64,000 nt of DNA from Symbiodinium microadriaticum. Taxonomy: Eukaryota; Sar; Dinophyceae; Suessiales; Symbiodiniaceae. Shown in pieces: positions 1 to 9,970 of the stretch. Under the pieces are notes generated by a model. The model was given only the letters and a program-made list of their open reading frames with translations. It was not told the origin of the DNA and ran no database searches. The stretch's first letter is position 1; every line of letters begins with the position of its first letter. The DNA is taken from assembly GCA_001939145.1 (NCBI GenBank), contig LSRX01000183.1, forward strand, positions 685,280 through 749,279. Reading direction: 5' to 3'. The position numbers and the translations under genes are program-made.

Positions 1-47
1 CAACCCAGCACCTCCCTGCTGTGCCATCCTCTTGGGGGCCTTGCCGT

Positions 48-140
48 AACCCATAGGCCCCCAAGTAGTTCCTTTTATGGCTTATATTTAGAATCCTACA
101 AGGTAATCCCAAAAAGGAACTGCTTAGGGGCCTATGGGTA
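48..140. mobile_element. Family M1 MITE-like element
   Basis: The element is about 93 bp and is bounded by inverted repeats reading roughly ACCCATAGGCCCCTAAGTAG on both ends, followed by TTCCTTTT. The middle contains TTATATTTAGAATCCTA. Related copies lie at 43836-44000 (doubled) and 53366-53460. It has no coding capacity, so it would be a non-autonomous element. Confidence 0.75.
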
Positions 141-181
141 TATAACCCAACACCCGGCCAACTACGTTCTGAGGCCCGCAG

Positions 182-388
182 GCTGAAATCCGAAACCCTA
201 CCTACAGCCACGTCGAAGTTGCCCTTCAAACTCGAAAGGCTAGCCTGGTTGCGAAGCTCTTTCTACTTCTGGTAGGAGTATGTCCTCAAACTCGAAAGAC
301 TAGCCTGGTTGCGGAGCTCTTTCTACTTCTGGTAGGGCTATGTAAAACCCAGAAAGATTTCAAGGCTGCCTACTCAACTACTAATTAA
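182..388 (+). CDS. Unrecognised exon with two 20-residue tandem repeats (terminal exon)
   Basis: An open frame of 68 codons runs from a good acceptor (GGCCCGCAG at 181) to TAA at 386-388. There is no ATG, so it reads as the last exon of a gene whose earlier exons were not found. Residues 16-35 and 36-55 are near-identical repeats of the form QTRK.SLVA.LFLLLVG.C, produced by a 60-bp tandem duplication that preserves frame. Each repeat contains a short hydrophobic run (LFLLLVG) after a basic start, so it may be amphipathic or membrane-associated. The family is not recognised. The in-frame duplication and its conservative changes (A to T, K to E, V to L) favour a coding role. Confidence 0.45.
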   Translation, partial: AEIRNPTYSHVEVALQTRKASLVAKLFLLLVGVCPQTRKTSLVAELFLLLVGLCKTQKDFKAAYSTTN

Positions 389-1398
389 GCTAGGACGAAT
401 GCTTGCTAGGATGCCGAATGTTGAGATCAAGCTCCAAAATCTTCACCTGAGCCTTGGGAAACCGACTATATGCGTGTTGCTGTATATAAGGTGGGGTGTT
501 GTGCATTTGCACATCGAGGCTGAATGCAGACAAATCTGAAAAGTTGGACCAGTGTCAGTGACCATCACTTTGTCGGCTTTTAGAGTGTTGGAGTTTTGTT
601 TGATTTGGGGCTTGCAGTGAGGTGTTAGGGTTTAGGGTGGTTCCATCCTGTAGTAGTAGGTACTGTGGATCCGACGTGAGCTACGGCATATGATGGACCT
701 GCGACCGTAACGTCGAAATGTTTACAATCTCGTCGGTAGACTTGAGCTTAGAGGCTTAGGGCCAAGCCAGACACGGTGAACACCCGAAATCCTCATCCAA
801 AGTGCAAGCGAAGGGAAGCAGACCGATACAAGTGAGCCCAAGGGTTGGCTTTGAGCCAACCCCTGAGAACGAGGGTTGTGTTAGAGGATATGACAACGGC
901 TACAGGCTTCATGGCTTTAGATTGCCGTTGAAGACTGAAATCTGAAAGAGCATCGGGACGACCAGAGCTGACCGAATTCCTCGAATGCTTGCGGTCTCCT
1001 AGCCAGGAAAAGCTGTTGACTTTTCGAGGTCTTCATACACCAAGAAGATATCACAGCACGCAAAATGCGGAGCCTTGTCACGAGGAACCCTTCCCACCCA
1101 CGGCCTAGGGAGTACTTGGAGGACCCTGAGAGCTGATCCGAAGCCATGTGTGTAGGTCTCGTACTTAATGGCCCTAAACCCTACAATTTTAATGCAACCC
1201 GACTTGGCTAGGTCTTCCTAAGTCAGGATCCATGGCTTCGCTGTCGACGAACTAGCACAAAGACGCGCACAGGAGTTCCGATAGGCTGCAGGTTCTTGTA
1301 GCTCGTTACTTATACAACCCCTTGAACCTTTCGCGTTCATGAAGTACTTCCTTGAGGCCAATCCTTTGTGAACCATCAACGCCGATCCGTCATATTCG
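389..1398. other. Non-coding or undetermined interval
   Basis: No exon was supported here. There are only short chance ORFs. A perfect 9-bp hairpin with a 3-nt loop (GGGTTGGCT-TTG-AGCCAACCC) lies at 842-862. Confidence 0.4.
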
Positions 1399-1644
1399 TC
1401 ATATGGCCCACGAGCTACGGCCATGGCTACTTACATAATAAACATGCAGCGGCCTGTGTACGACCCTACACCCTCTTTTGACCGTCACTCTCGACCCTCT
1501 TTTGGGGTGTTGGCTTAGCCCCAGTTTGTACTGCGGTCTTGCCCTACACTGGCTCCCTCCCTCTCCTTCTCCGTCTTTCTCTCTGTCTCTCACCGTCTCG
1601 CTCATCTGCCTTTGCCTCTCTGTTCGTTGCATACCATAGACCAC
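1399..1644 (-). CDS. Candidate charged ORF (Arg/Glu-rich), unrecognised
   Basis: The 81-codon minus frame begins at an in-frame ATG. Its first 35 residues are very rich in Arg, Glu, Gln and Asp (for example QRTERQRQMSETVRDREKDG) and are followed by a basic region. This half mirrors a polypyrimidine stretch (CTCTCTCTGT type) on the plus strand, so the charged composition could come from a simple repeat rather than selection. A GTGTAGGG donor-like site sits after the charged part, so only the first part may be exonic. No family is recognised. Confidence 0.35.
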   Translation of the reverse strand: MVYGMQRTERQRQMSETVRDREKDGEGEGGSQCRARPQYKLGLSQHPKRGSRVTVKRGCRVVHRPLHVYYVSSHGRSSWAI

Positions 1645-4240
1645 AAGACCGACAATCGGCGCGAATCTGATGAGGAACCTGAGTGACCTCCTGATGAATT
1701 AAGCCTCCACCCTTTTAGCTCCTCCTGGCAGTCAGCTCTAGACGCACACCGCCCAACGGTCTCGGGCACCCTTGAAAAGCTGCAGGCTTCTTGGGTTCAC
1801 ATGGATCGTTCAGGGGCATCGCTGACAGCGCCCTGCCATGGGGATAGGAAGCCCGTATCATCATTTCGGTCTGGCCACCTGCTCAGCTTTATCTGTATGT
1901 GAACACGCATGCATGCGCGCATGTGACTTCTGACATACGCGATGGAGGCGCAGTGCATTGCTCCGAACCGAACGCATTAGCCGAGCTTGCCACTAGAAAT
2001 CTCATGATGACGATGGGGACCAGACTACGTCTTGAGTCCGCGTAGCCGCACTACGGAGCAACTTGGCGTGCTTTGTGGGAGCCTGCTTCAGGAGAGGGAC
2101 TCGTGCCTGCAGGTTCAACGCTTGAAAATCTTATAGGGGCCTGCGCAAGTAGAATAGGGGTTTGGGAGTACAATATAGACTTTCAGTACAGTAAGGAGCC
2201 CCAAGGAATACTGCTGGTATTTCTTGAGGCTTTTATACTACTTCGATTGGAATTTAAGCCGGCCATGAAAAAGCTTCCCTTCATCATCAAAGCAGTCGCT
2301 TTAAACAAACATCTGGGCCAAAGGCCGCTCAGTTTCTGAGATTTCCTTCACCAGGGTCAACACACGCGTGTCCGGGAGTCCATATGGCCAATGGGTACTT
2401 CTCGATATTCGATTCCCTTGTTAGGAACCCAGAAGAGGGCGGAATCCTGAAAACAACCCTGAAAGAGACCCAATTTAGAGAACTACCCGTAGACCAGAAA
2501 AAAAAAAAAAAAAAAAACAGCTCGACCCAGGAGGATGGTGCACAAACATGGAAACTGAAACTTCCGACTGTATAGGGAACCCAAACGATGAGGGACATTG
2601 GCAAAGTCCGGCGCCCTCGACCGTGTAGGGCTTCTGCCGCCAAAGACAGGCGAGGGACGGCAGGCACATCGCAAGGTTGAGGGGCTTATGAATTAACAAA
2701 GCGAGCCAAAAGCCCCGAAGTGCAGACCCCTGAAAAACAAAATTGCCGCTAGCTCTTTGAGCCCGCAATCGTCGAAGCCCTGTCTGACTTTTCGGGGGGG
2801 GGGTTTGTCAGCCCCACACACCCAGAACATCCCTAAACCCAACAGGACTCGGAAAGCTGGAAAGGCGACATCGCGGGTCTTGGCTTCGTTTTTTTTGTTT
2901 CTTTTGTGGGGGGGGGGGGGGTTGATGGCTTAGGGTTCCTACAAGTCTAAGGCCTAAAGGCCTGAGCCCCAAACGGTTCCTGAAAGCGTTTCTCAAGGCT
3001 TGCCGTGAGGACGAAGTACACGGATTCAGAGTCTCTGGGGCTGAGGAACCGAGGTTTACGAGGAGCCTGAACCTACACCGCGTGAAACTACTCACTGTTT
3101 TGCAGTATAGCATAAGTACTATAGATAGGGACAGAAACCCTTATGCGTAAGATTTTGGCCCTACCTTACAGTACAACCCCCAGCCATAAGCCCCTCATCC
3201 ATTGGCACGAGATGGGTTGAGAAATCAGCTCCGTCGTCCAAGCACAGCACAGTAATTGAGCAGGTAGCTTGCACAGACGAGTTCTAGCCATGAAAAAAAA
3301 ACCCCGAACCCCAGTGTCGTAGTCAGCTGCTCTCTTGGAGCCCCCCGGAAATTCCTCAGAAGATCGGTCGGACTGTGCCAGGCTCACCTGGCAGCTCGTC
3401 TAGGCAGGGGCCTGTGGCTCAGGCTATCAGGCTAGCTTGGGCCTTTAAAAGGCTCTGAAACGCTGTAACATACCTCGTAAACAAGATCCTCTTAAAGCCC
3501 AAGAAGGGAAACTCTAAAAGCACCTTTTTAGCAGGGGGGGAAGGTTTGAGGAGCTCACCGGGGGTGGAAAGGGCTGCAGGTGCAGGCTTGTACCGGCAGG
3601 AAACACTACTTGAAGTATCTCTTAAACCCAAACCAAGCAATGTTGTGGGCAAAGAGCTTTCCGGATCAGCACGTCTGCCCAACAAAAGCTGCAAACTCCT
3701 TGTATTTAAAAACAGGAAACGGCTCGTTGCTGCAGGTTCTGCATCCCCCTCTAGGAGCCAGTGTCTCTCGGGTTTAGTGCGCTCAGAGTTGAAGGTGGGG
3801 ATAGTCACCTGCAGCGGCCTCAACACTTGAAGTCCCTTCCTTGCTGACGAACCCAAAGAGTCCTAGGTACCTGCATCGTAGAATGTAGGGCTTCATACCA
3901 TAATCGGAATTACCATTGTGGTTTGGGCAAGTATCCTCCATCTAGGTGCTGAGGACCCTCTGGGTAAGTCAGAAAACTAGAAGTCAGGTCGCAGGCCCTC
4001 TCGTCGGGGTTACTGTACTTGTAGGGTTATAGTTTGGAAGGCTACCGTCTAGGGCTCCTAATCCTTTGCGTAGGGTTTCGCTTTTTCTGAAAGGTAGGTG
4101 GGTGTTTGAAGGGGTCGTCTTTTCAGCCTACGGCCTGCACGCTTAAGTCGCCAAAACTAAAATCCAGACATAAGCAAGTCCTCTGATACCCTGAATCACT
4201 ACCGACAAGACTGAACACACGGCGCTTCAAGTCACCCCCG
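1645..4240. other. Interval with no firm gene
   Basis: There are short open stretches on both strands near 1720-1900 and 2580-2760 but no consistent exon borders. The region holds homopolymer runs (A at 2500-2517, G at 2910-2922), a half copy of the M2 inverted repeat (TTTAGAGAACTACCC at 2474) and a decayed M4-like stretch near 2130-2180. Confidence 0.35.
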
Positions 4241-4573
4241 ATGCAAGTCCTAACCGTAACCCTAAGCCCCAAAACCCTCTTGCAACACCCACCTCCACCG
4301 GTTGGGGAGAGGCGCAACCGTGTTTGCTGTCTCTGTTCACGGTCCTGCCAGAGGCTACGCCCAACAGACAAAGAGACAGAGAGAGAGAGAGAGAGAGCAT
4401 ACCCTGTCCAACATCCCGGCCAGAAAGTTCTGCGCTCGCGAAGCACCGACAAAAAACGATGCAATTCTCAGAGATCCTGCACCCACCCTGAAGCACTGGT
4501 GACTAGCGAGTGGTCAAGGCTCACCTTTTTGAGAAATCCTGATCCCGAAAGACTAAACAAGCCCCAATCCTAA
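4241..4573 (+). CDS. Candidate 110-codon ORF, unrecognised
   Basis: This open plus frame starts at ATG 4241 and ends with TAA at 4571-4573. The middle is Cys- and Arg-rich (RNRVCCLCSRSCQRLR). It is followed by an RE repeat encoded by a (GA)n microsatellite at 4378-4398 and a polar C-terminal half. Composition resembles a low-complexity nuclear protein, but the RE tract is a simple repeat and the opposite strand is also open for 89-113 codons. No domain is recognised. Confidence 0.35.
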   Translation: MQVLTVTLSPKTLLQHPPPPVGERRNRVCCLCSRSCQRLRPTDKETERERERAYPVQHPGQKVLRSRSTDKKRCNSQRSCTHPEALVTSEWSRLTFLRNPDPERLNKPQS

Positions 4574-4589
4574 ATTCAGGCCCTGCACC

Positions 4590-4730
4590 CTAAACTAAGC
4601 ACTGCAGCCTTGTTCCCCATCCGCCCCGTTGGCTGGCCTTTTGCTCTTGCCAAAGCTCGACCATCACGGCTTCCTCCTTGTACTGGAGCTGCATGAGTGC
4701 CGCCTCGTGCGGCTCTTCTTGGCTGTAACC
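4590..4730 (-). CDS. Terminal exon of an unrecognised Glu/Gln-rich protein
   Basis: Forty-six codons plus TAG are open on the minus strand immediately downstream of an acceptor (GGGGTCTAG at 4731). The reading is acidic and helical in character (SQEEPHEAALMQLQYKEEAV, then MVELWQEQKASQRGG), which suggests a coiled-coil segment. There is no ATG at its head, so it is not a complete gene. A second minus exon at 5104-5149 may belong to the same gene, but its phase does not join directly to this acceptor, so an exon between them or a different acceptor is needed. Confidence 0.5.
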   Translation of the reverse strand, partial: GYSQEEPHEAALMQLQYKEEAVMVELWQEQKASQRGGWGTRLQCLV

Positions 4731-5019
4731 CTAGACCCCAACCAAACCCTTAAACCCCATGCTGCCTCCTTTTTCTTCATGACGTTGGAGGTTGGAGGGT
4801 TTCTTTGTGAAAGGGTTTTGTTTGCAGCCTAGGGTGCAAACCCCCGGAGAGCCCCACGAGCCCTTCAAGCAGAAACATTCCTGAATGTGTAGTGATATGC
4901 TGTATTGGGCTGTCTACTACCCTTGTAAGACCGGATCCTGCCTGAATCATAGCAAGAAAAGCAACTCAGCAATATTCAGTGCTCTCTTCTTATACGAGAA
5001 CCCCAAGACCCCAATCCGG

Positions 5020-5091
5020 CCAGGTACCTCCTATAGAGGGTACTAGAGCCCCTACTAGGGCCTTATATAGTAGGTACCTGGAGGGTTAGGG
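5020..5091. mobile_element. Family M3 palindromic element
   Basis: This is a 72-bp imperfect palindrome. CCAGGTACCTCCTATA at the left mirrors TATAGTAGGTACCTGG at the right, and the right end runs into GGGTTAGGG. A better preserved copy is at 18199-18278. Confidence 0.65.
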
Positions 5092-5103
5092 AAAACCCTA
5101 AAC

Positions 5104-5149
5104 CGGCCTGTGTTTTCGATGCGCGCTCTGCCGCCGCCTCACACATGGC
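5104..5149 (-). CDS. Small internal exon with a telomere-like donor
   Basis: This 46-nt minus exon (15 codons plus one base) reads AMCEAAAERASKTQA. The acceptor is GTGCTGGGAG preceded by a T-rich tract, and the donor is G|GTTTAGGG, meaning the intron starts with the telomere-like heptamer. The Ala/Glu-rich composition suits a helix. It lies about 370 nt upstream (minus sense) of the terminal exon at 4590-4730. The M3 palindrome starts 13 nt inside the intron. Confidence 0.45.
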
Positions 5150-5280
5150 CTCCCAGCACCAACACGCACAACAAAATACAAAACTGCACGGGAGTGAAGA
5201 AAGGTGTACCCAAATTTGGTATCCCCAAAGATTGTGCAAAGGCTGCTGAGTCGGAGGCATCAAGTTGAGCTAGGAAGTAG

Positions 5281-5541
5281 ATGGACTGCACAGTTCGAAG
5301 GAGCTTGTGTTGGTATGGTCTCAGGGCTAGGAAAGGAAATAATACTATATCTCCATTCCATATAACTCTTACGGCTATTGCAAAAAGCACCACCACCACC
5401 GGGCATTTAGAACTCCAAGCCGTTCCTTCGCGTCTCCACATGTCCATAAATAACAACTCTACTTCTTCACTAGGGTCTTACCTCCAAGCCCCAGAGTCAC
5501 CAACCCCAAAATCCCAATCCCGTGAACTCTACAAACCCTGA
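5281..5541 (+). CDS. Candidate 86-codon ORF, strand uncertain
   Basis: The frame is open from ATG 5281 to TGA 5541 and is Ser/Thr/Asn-rich in its second half. The minus strand over 5139-5456 is open for 105 codons and also reads plausibly (for example LAQLDASDSAAFAQSLGIP). One of the two is probably exonic, and no splice evidence decided between them. The product is unrecognised. Confidence 0.3.
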   Translation: MDCTVRRSLCWYGLRARKGNNTISPFHITLTAIAKSTTTTGHLELQAVPSRLHMSINNNSTSSLGSYLQAPESPTPKSQSRELYKP

Positions 5542-6383
5542 ACCCCACCAACCCTAAACCCTGGGTACTCCCCCCATACAGTAACAGTCTAAAATAGGAC
5601 TACTATTGAGGGCCTTATAATATCCACATTACGAATATTACTCAACTGTTACTGAGTGGGGGCAGCATCCAACCTAAACCCTCCTAATCACCCTAAGCCC
5701 AGACCCTCAGCCGAGGGAAAGCGCGTAAGAACTCACCCTACCTCTCCAGGACCTAGGGGAATTGAAGGTTAACCTTTGGGACTTATACTTGGCTCCTGAG
5801 TAGCCTCTTTATAATAAGGGTACCCTTTTTCCTGCTGTTCGGTTTTAGTAAGGGGGCCAATAAAAAGGGCAAAAGGGTACTACCCAGGGACCTAGTATAT
5901 ATAGGGAACATAATAACCCCCAAAAAACTGAAAAGGTTACCTGCTCTACTAAGGAAGCTATCTTGGATGAGGGTTGAGGGTTTAGAGTTTGGACTCTCCC
6001 AACTGGCACCCTGCAGGCGGGGCTGCTTCGGGTAATATAGAAGCCGAAAACAATTAGCAGTAATACCCGAATAGAAATATACTGTAAAGAAGCCCAAAAC
6101 CCGATTCTGTGTATAAAGGCCCCTAGAACATCAGGGGGTTGGAATGAAACTCATTGAACATGAGCGTTACACTGACTTGTGGTTCATAGACCTGACTTGG
6201 AGGGTGTGGGCTTCGGAGTTTAGGAATCCACGGCCGATCATCCACATGCAGCTCGAAACCCAGCCTGGCCCCTTGGGAAGTGAATCCTACACTTTGAACC
6301 CTAACACCGCAGACAAAAACTAGTCAACACGCACACACACACACACAAAATCGCCAAGGTAAACCCTGCACACTGTAAACCGG
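5542..6383. other. Intergenic or intronic interval with inverted-repeat remnants
   Basis: No gene was found. The interval holds repeat family M6 material (AGGTTAACCTTTGGGACTTA near 5768, ATAATAACCCCCAAAA near 5910) shared with 44740-44887 and 36150-36215, plus a (CA)n run at 6331-6347. Confidence 0.4.
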
Positions 6384-6453
6384 ATGAAGTCAAAACGCAC
6401 CGCCACAGCAGTGGCCTTGGAGGCAGCAAGTGCACGACAGCGCCTGACTCGAT
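6384..6453 (+). CDS. First exon, basic/Ala-rich N-terminus
   Basis: ATG at 6384 opens 23 codons plus one base that read MKSKRTATAVALEAASARQR and then LTR. They end at a consensus donor T|GTGAGA (intron starting 6454). The sequence could be an N-terminal targeting segment: it is basic, Ala/Ser/Thr-rich and free of acidic residues except one Glu. Downstream exons were not identified. If the donor is not used, the frame closes at TGA after eight more codons. Confidence 0.45.
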
Positions 6454-7520
6454 GTGAGAATCACCTTAAATCCTGAACCCTTACGGTTTACAGGGACGAA
6501 GCCGGCTTCTTCTGGTTTCGGTTCAAAGGATTCCAAGTGAAGTTCAGGATGTTAATTAGGTAGCTAAGAGATTTAGAGCTGTCGTAGTTCACTTTTTGTC
6601 TGATACTTTTCTTGCTGCGTTCCTAGGCTTTCTCAAATAATCGGGTACCTGAACGCAGACGTCATCTTCGATCCTTGCATAACGCGCTTGTTGCAGCAGA
6701 CTCCCACTCGAACAGCTACCTTCAAGGGAACTCTAGCTCTAGAATCTCGCCGAGATAGAACATACGAATATTCGCCGTAAACTTTGAAGAAAGTAATACT
6801 TAGAGTTCCTTATAAAAGAGCAAACCTCAGCCCATACAAAGAGGCCCACGGGAGTCTTCTGACCAAGCGACCTTTTGAAGAGGCTTTGGCGGTCAATGTG
6901 CTTGGCACACACAAGAGATTCAGACTGTCCTGGTTCCTACTGACATACGTACTCTGGATCCTAGTCTTTTGAAGGTTCAGAATCACGAGGATCCTGTTCT
7001 TCTTCGGGGTCTATGGAATCCACAGGCACTAAACCTCAAACCCTAAACACCGAATACTCCAGCCGATGTTCGGTGTGAAATCCTGATCAAGCTTTGCTTA
7101 AGTAGGGATTATCAATGATCCCATCCCTTTCGCTTAAGCTCACGGGCGCTGTTGAGCTCCAGGCGTGAGCAGCGTCGGCTCTGGACCTAAGTTCAGCTTC
7201 TTCGGATGGAAGCCCTATAAGCCTTTATAGGGTTTGAGGATTAGGAGTTCAGGGTTGGGGTTTTGGTGTTTTAGGGTTTAAGGTTTCGGAGTTTAGGATC
7301 TTAGGGCTCAGGGTTTAGGCCCTAAACCTTCAAGCCCAAGACTGCCCTGGACAGAAAGGCCCTCAAGCCACACGTGCCTACGGCTTGCGGTCACTACAGC
7401 CTGCGACCAATAGGGCGTCTCTCGCCAGACTGGGTCGCATGAAGTCTTGGTTCCTGCCCCCCCCAAAAAAAACCCAGTCGTCATTAGAGCCCATGTACAA
7501 CACAGGCGCAAGAAGCAATA

Positions 7521-7580
7521 TGTATATATATATATATATATATTTATTTATTTATTTATATATTTATTTATTTATTTAGT
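7521..7580. repeat. TA and TTTA microsatellite
   Basis: A (TA)n run grades into (TTTA)n. It is non-coding. Confidence 0.9.
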
Positions 7581-7770
7581 TATTGGTTTGTTTGCTTACT
7601 TTTTATTTATATAATATCTATGGAAGCCAAACACCAAGCTCTGAACCTGTAGACCCCCAAGGGAATCAAATCCTTCAAGCCCTGGAAGACCGGGGTCTTG
7701 TCCTCCTTGCACCTACGGCTTCGTTTCGGGCTCAAGGCTATGAAGACCACCGGGTCTCTCGAACTTTTAC

Positions 7771-7844
7771 CAGGGCAAGTGCATTCTGATGGCCGGCTTC
7801 CCCCCAAAACCACTCCTCGCCCGAAGGCCAGGGAGTGCGGACCT
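7771..7844 (-). CDS. Internal exon, unrecognised, Trp-rich
   Basis: This is a 74-nt minus exon. The acceptor is AAATTATCAG and the donor is CTG|GTAAAA, so both ends fit GT-AG. It starts with two carried bases and then 24 codons beginning VRTPWPSGEEWFWGEAGHQ, ending in phase 0. The surrounding sequence is repeat and no linked exon was placed. The reading includes three Trp and an acidic cluster and does not match a family I know. Confidence 0.45.
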
Positions 7845-8112
7845 CTGATAATTTACAGATGCTTCCTTGAATAAAGAAGACAATAGTAACGAGGATCCGA
7901 GCCTTAGGGCCCTCGGCAAAAAGGCCTTGTTGCGGCTTGCTGAACCCGAAAACCGCATGAAACCCTGAAGGATCCGTACAACTAGAAACCGTTCTTGCTA
8001 GATTTAAACCGGTGGTCTACACAAAATTGCAAACCGAAATCCCAAAGAAACAAAGCCAGGAAACTCATAGACACCCCTAGCAGCAACACCTCTTCTAAAG
8101 CCCAATGTAAGC

Positions 8113-8208
8113 ATGAGCAATGCCATCCGCACTGAGGTGCACAAGAGCGATCGGAATCCTACTGTGGCTGCCCTCGAGGACGTTGTTATCAAGAGCTTGC
8201 TACATTAA
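8113..8208 (+). CDS. Short terminal exon or small ORF
   Basis: The 31 residues plus TAA start MSNAIRTEVHKSDRNPTVAA and continue LEDVVIKS. The frame stays open upstream of the ATG toward a CAG near 8080, so this is more likely a terminal exon than a mini-gene. Charged and hydrophobic residues alternate as in a folded domain. It is unrecognised. Confidence 0.45.
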   Translation: MSNAIRTEVHKSDRNPTVAALEDVVIKSLLH

Positions 8209-8284
8209 CCTGAAGAAGCCCATAACAGCTCTAGACGCCTAAAACCCAACTGCGTATCCTGACAGCAAAAACAACATAAAGATC

Positions 8285-8503
8285 CTAATCCCAAACTCCG
8301 AAATCCCAAACCTTGAACCCACCGCCACCCCTCCGCAACATCAGCAAAGCAGCAACTGGTGATCCTCGGATGCAGAGCCACGGAGGCTTCGAAGGAATGC
8401 ACAACAAGACTTGAAGGAGGCTGCTTTTTGGAGAAGGGCCTAGTGCGACTTCATGGAGCTGTAGGGATTTTAACAGACTGTCCTCTTGAATAACCAGGCC
8501 CAA
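8285..8503 (-). CDS. Candidate minus exon, Leu-rich
   Basis: This open minus frame has 72 codons from a TTG. The first ~60 residues read as protein (VIQEDSLLKSLQLHEVALGP), and the tail (FKVWDFGVWD) is translated telomere-like repeat, so the exon probably ends near 8310. No ATG lies at the head, so an upstream exon is expected. It is unrecognised. Confidence 0.4.
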   Translation of the reverse strand: MGLVIQEDSLLKSLQLHEVALGPSPKSSLLQVLLCIPSKPPWLCIRGSPVAALLMLRRGGGGFKVWDFGVWD

Positions 8504-8575
8504 ACATGATCATGGCTTCTGCATCAATTAATAAGATCCATATTCTGAGTCCTAATCACCAGATTACTAAATCCT

Positions 8576-8779
8576 ATGCGCCGAAGGCCGCAAACTGTGT
8601 CGACTTGCCGCCCGAGAATCCAGGGTGACGCCTCCGCCTGCCGCGTCACGGGCTCCTGGCCGAGGAACACGCAAACCACGCAGCTCGCTCACATGTACCG
8701 TATGACGATATTCCAGCAAAAACAACTTCCCGGCAGTTACTGCAACCCCAAAATCCTGCAATCCATGCACACCTTATAA
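8576..8779 (+). CDS. GC-rich coding-like core
   Basis: A local GC-rich island at 8570-8700 is open on both strands. The plus frame starts at ATG 8576 and reads 67 codons, Cys/Arg/Thr-rich. Strand and borders are not settled. Confidence 0.25.
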   Translation: MRRRPQTVSTCRPRIQGDASACRVTGSWPRNTQTTQLAHMYRMTIFQQKQLPGSYCNPKILQSMHTL

Positions 8780-9024
8780 ACTCCCAAGCCTCAGAGTCCT
8801 AAAAGCCTAAACCTTGCCCCTAAATCATGGGGGTCTAAAAAAAACCCTCGGGTACACTTGGCCAAATCATGAAAGAAATCCCACGAAAACGGGTACCTTC
8901 ATAAGTCGAACAGTCACACCTTTCAAGGTTCTATAAGGAATAAAGATCGAATCGGGTTTCTGTAAGTGTGCCGCAGGGTCGAGTCAAGAGCTGTGATAGG
9001 CCGGAATCACAAGAATTGGTATAC

Positions 9025-9026
<2 letters not shown>

Positions 9027-9109
<83 letters not shown>
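9027..9109. repeat. (GTA)n microsatellite, about 27 units
   Basis: Uninterrupted AGT/GTA triplets give poly-Ser or poly-Tyr frames. There is no reason to treat them as coding. Confidence 0.95.
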
Positions 9110-9111
<2 letters not shown>

Positions 9112-9338
9112 CGCAATTCCAGGAACGATGATGGGTTACTATGGCTGCTTCAGCAACCTATAATTTGTCGATAAGTTCAGCCTGGTCAATACTCACATTC
9201 ACCCAACATAAGCCACAACTACAACCACCCCCCTTCGCAGAAACATGTTGCACGGCCTTAAGGTTGGGTCTTCGAGGGATTTAAGCCGGTTCGGTGCTTC
9301 GGGATGGAGCTCAGGCTTTAGAGTATCTTCCCCCCCAG

Positions 9339-9469
9339 GAGCGCCTGTGCCACTGGACCCTCCGGCACACGCACAGCCTAGCGCACACAGACTTGGAAGC
9401 TACTTCAGGCTGCAAGAGGCTGACGCAACTCGACGATGCGACACCCTAAACCTTAACACGCAAGCCTAA
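9339..9469 (+). CDS. Terminal exon, Pro/His-rich then polar
   Basis: A strong acceptor (TATCTTCCCCCCCAG at 9338) is followed by two carried bases and 43 codons ending at TAA 9467-9469. The reading starts APVPLDPPAHAQPSAHRLGS and continues with FRLQEADATRRC. Telomere-like repeat follows immediately (ACCCTAAACCTT lies within the last codons), so the C-terminus may include repeat-derived residues. It is unrecognised. Confidence 0.5.
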
Positions 9470-9595
9470 GCCTGATATCTTGGACCCTAAATCCGACACC
9501 ATCTAGGAGTCTCCTGGGGCGGTGTCTGGAATGTTGTTGGGAAAAAAATCTGGCTTAAGCTGTGAGGTTAGTGGCCTTGGGGCATTTTGGGCACG

Positions 9596-9790
9596 TCAGA
9601 GTGATTCAAAAAGGATCTTGGTGTGCTTATTTGGCAGTACTGTAGCTATATCAGGTAACGTAAGCTGTATGATCCACTCCTTCATGCTGCCCACCAGATG
9701 CCGGGTACACAGCATTATTGCGTTGCTAGGGTGCCTGGTTTCCAACTTTGGTACAGTCAGGTCCCTTACTCTATCGGTATGGGCTCCCAT
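9596..9790 (-). CDS. Candidate 64-codon ORF, strand uncertain
   Basis: An ATG-initiated minus frame reads like a folded protein (DRVRDLTVPKLETRHPSNAI). The plus strand is open over 9522-9860 for 112 codons and is also plausible. No splice borders were found to choose between them. Confidence 0.3.
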   Translation of the reverse strand: MGAHTDRVRDLTVPKLETRHPSNAIMLCTRHLVGSMKEWIIQLTLPDIATVLPNKHTKILFESL

Positions 9791-9970
9791 CTTTCGTCAA
9801 ACCCGAACATTGCACTCTGAGAAGCCGATACTCAGAATTCACCAAGTTTCTACGCTCTGAGGAGGAGCCAAGTAGGCCGAGCTGAGAGAAAGAGCCAAGG
9901 GTTCCAGGTTTCCGGATGGGAATTTAGAACCCTTAAGGCCGCCAAACTTGCGGCTAGTATCCTGCCTGCT

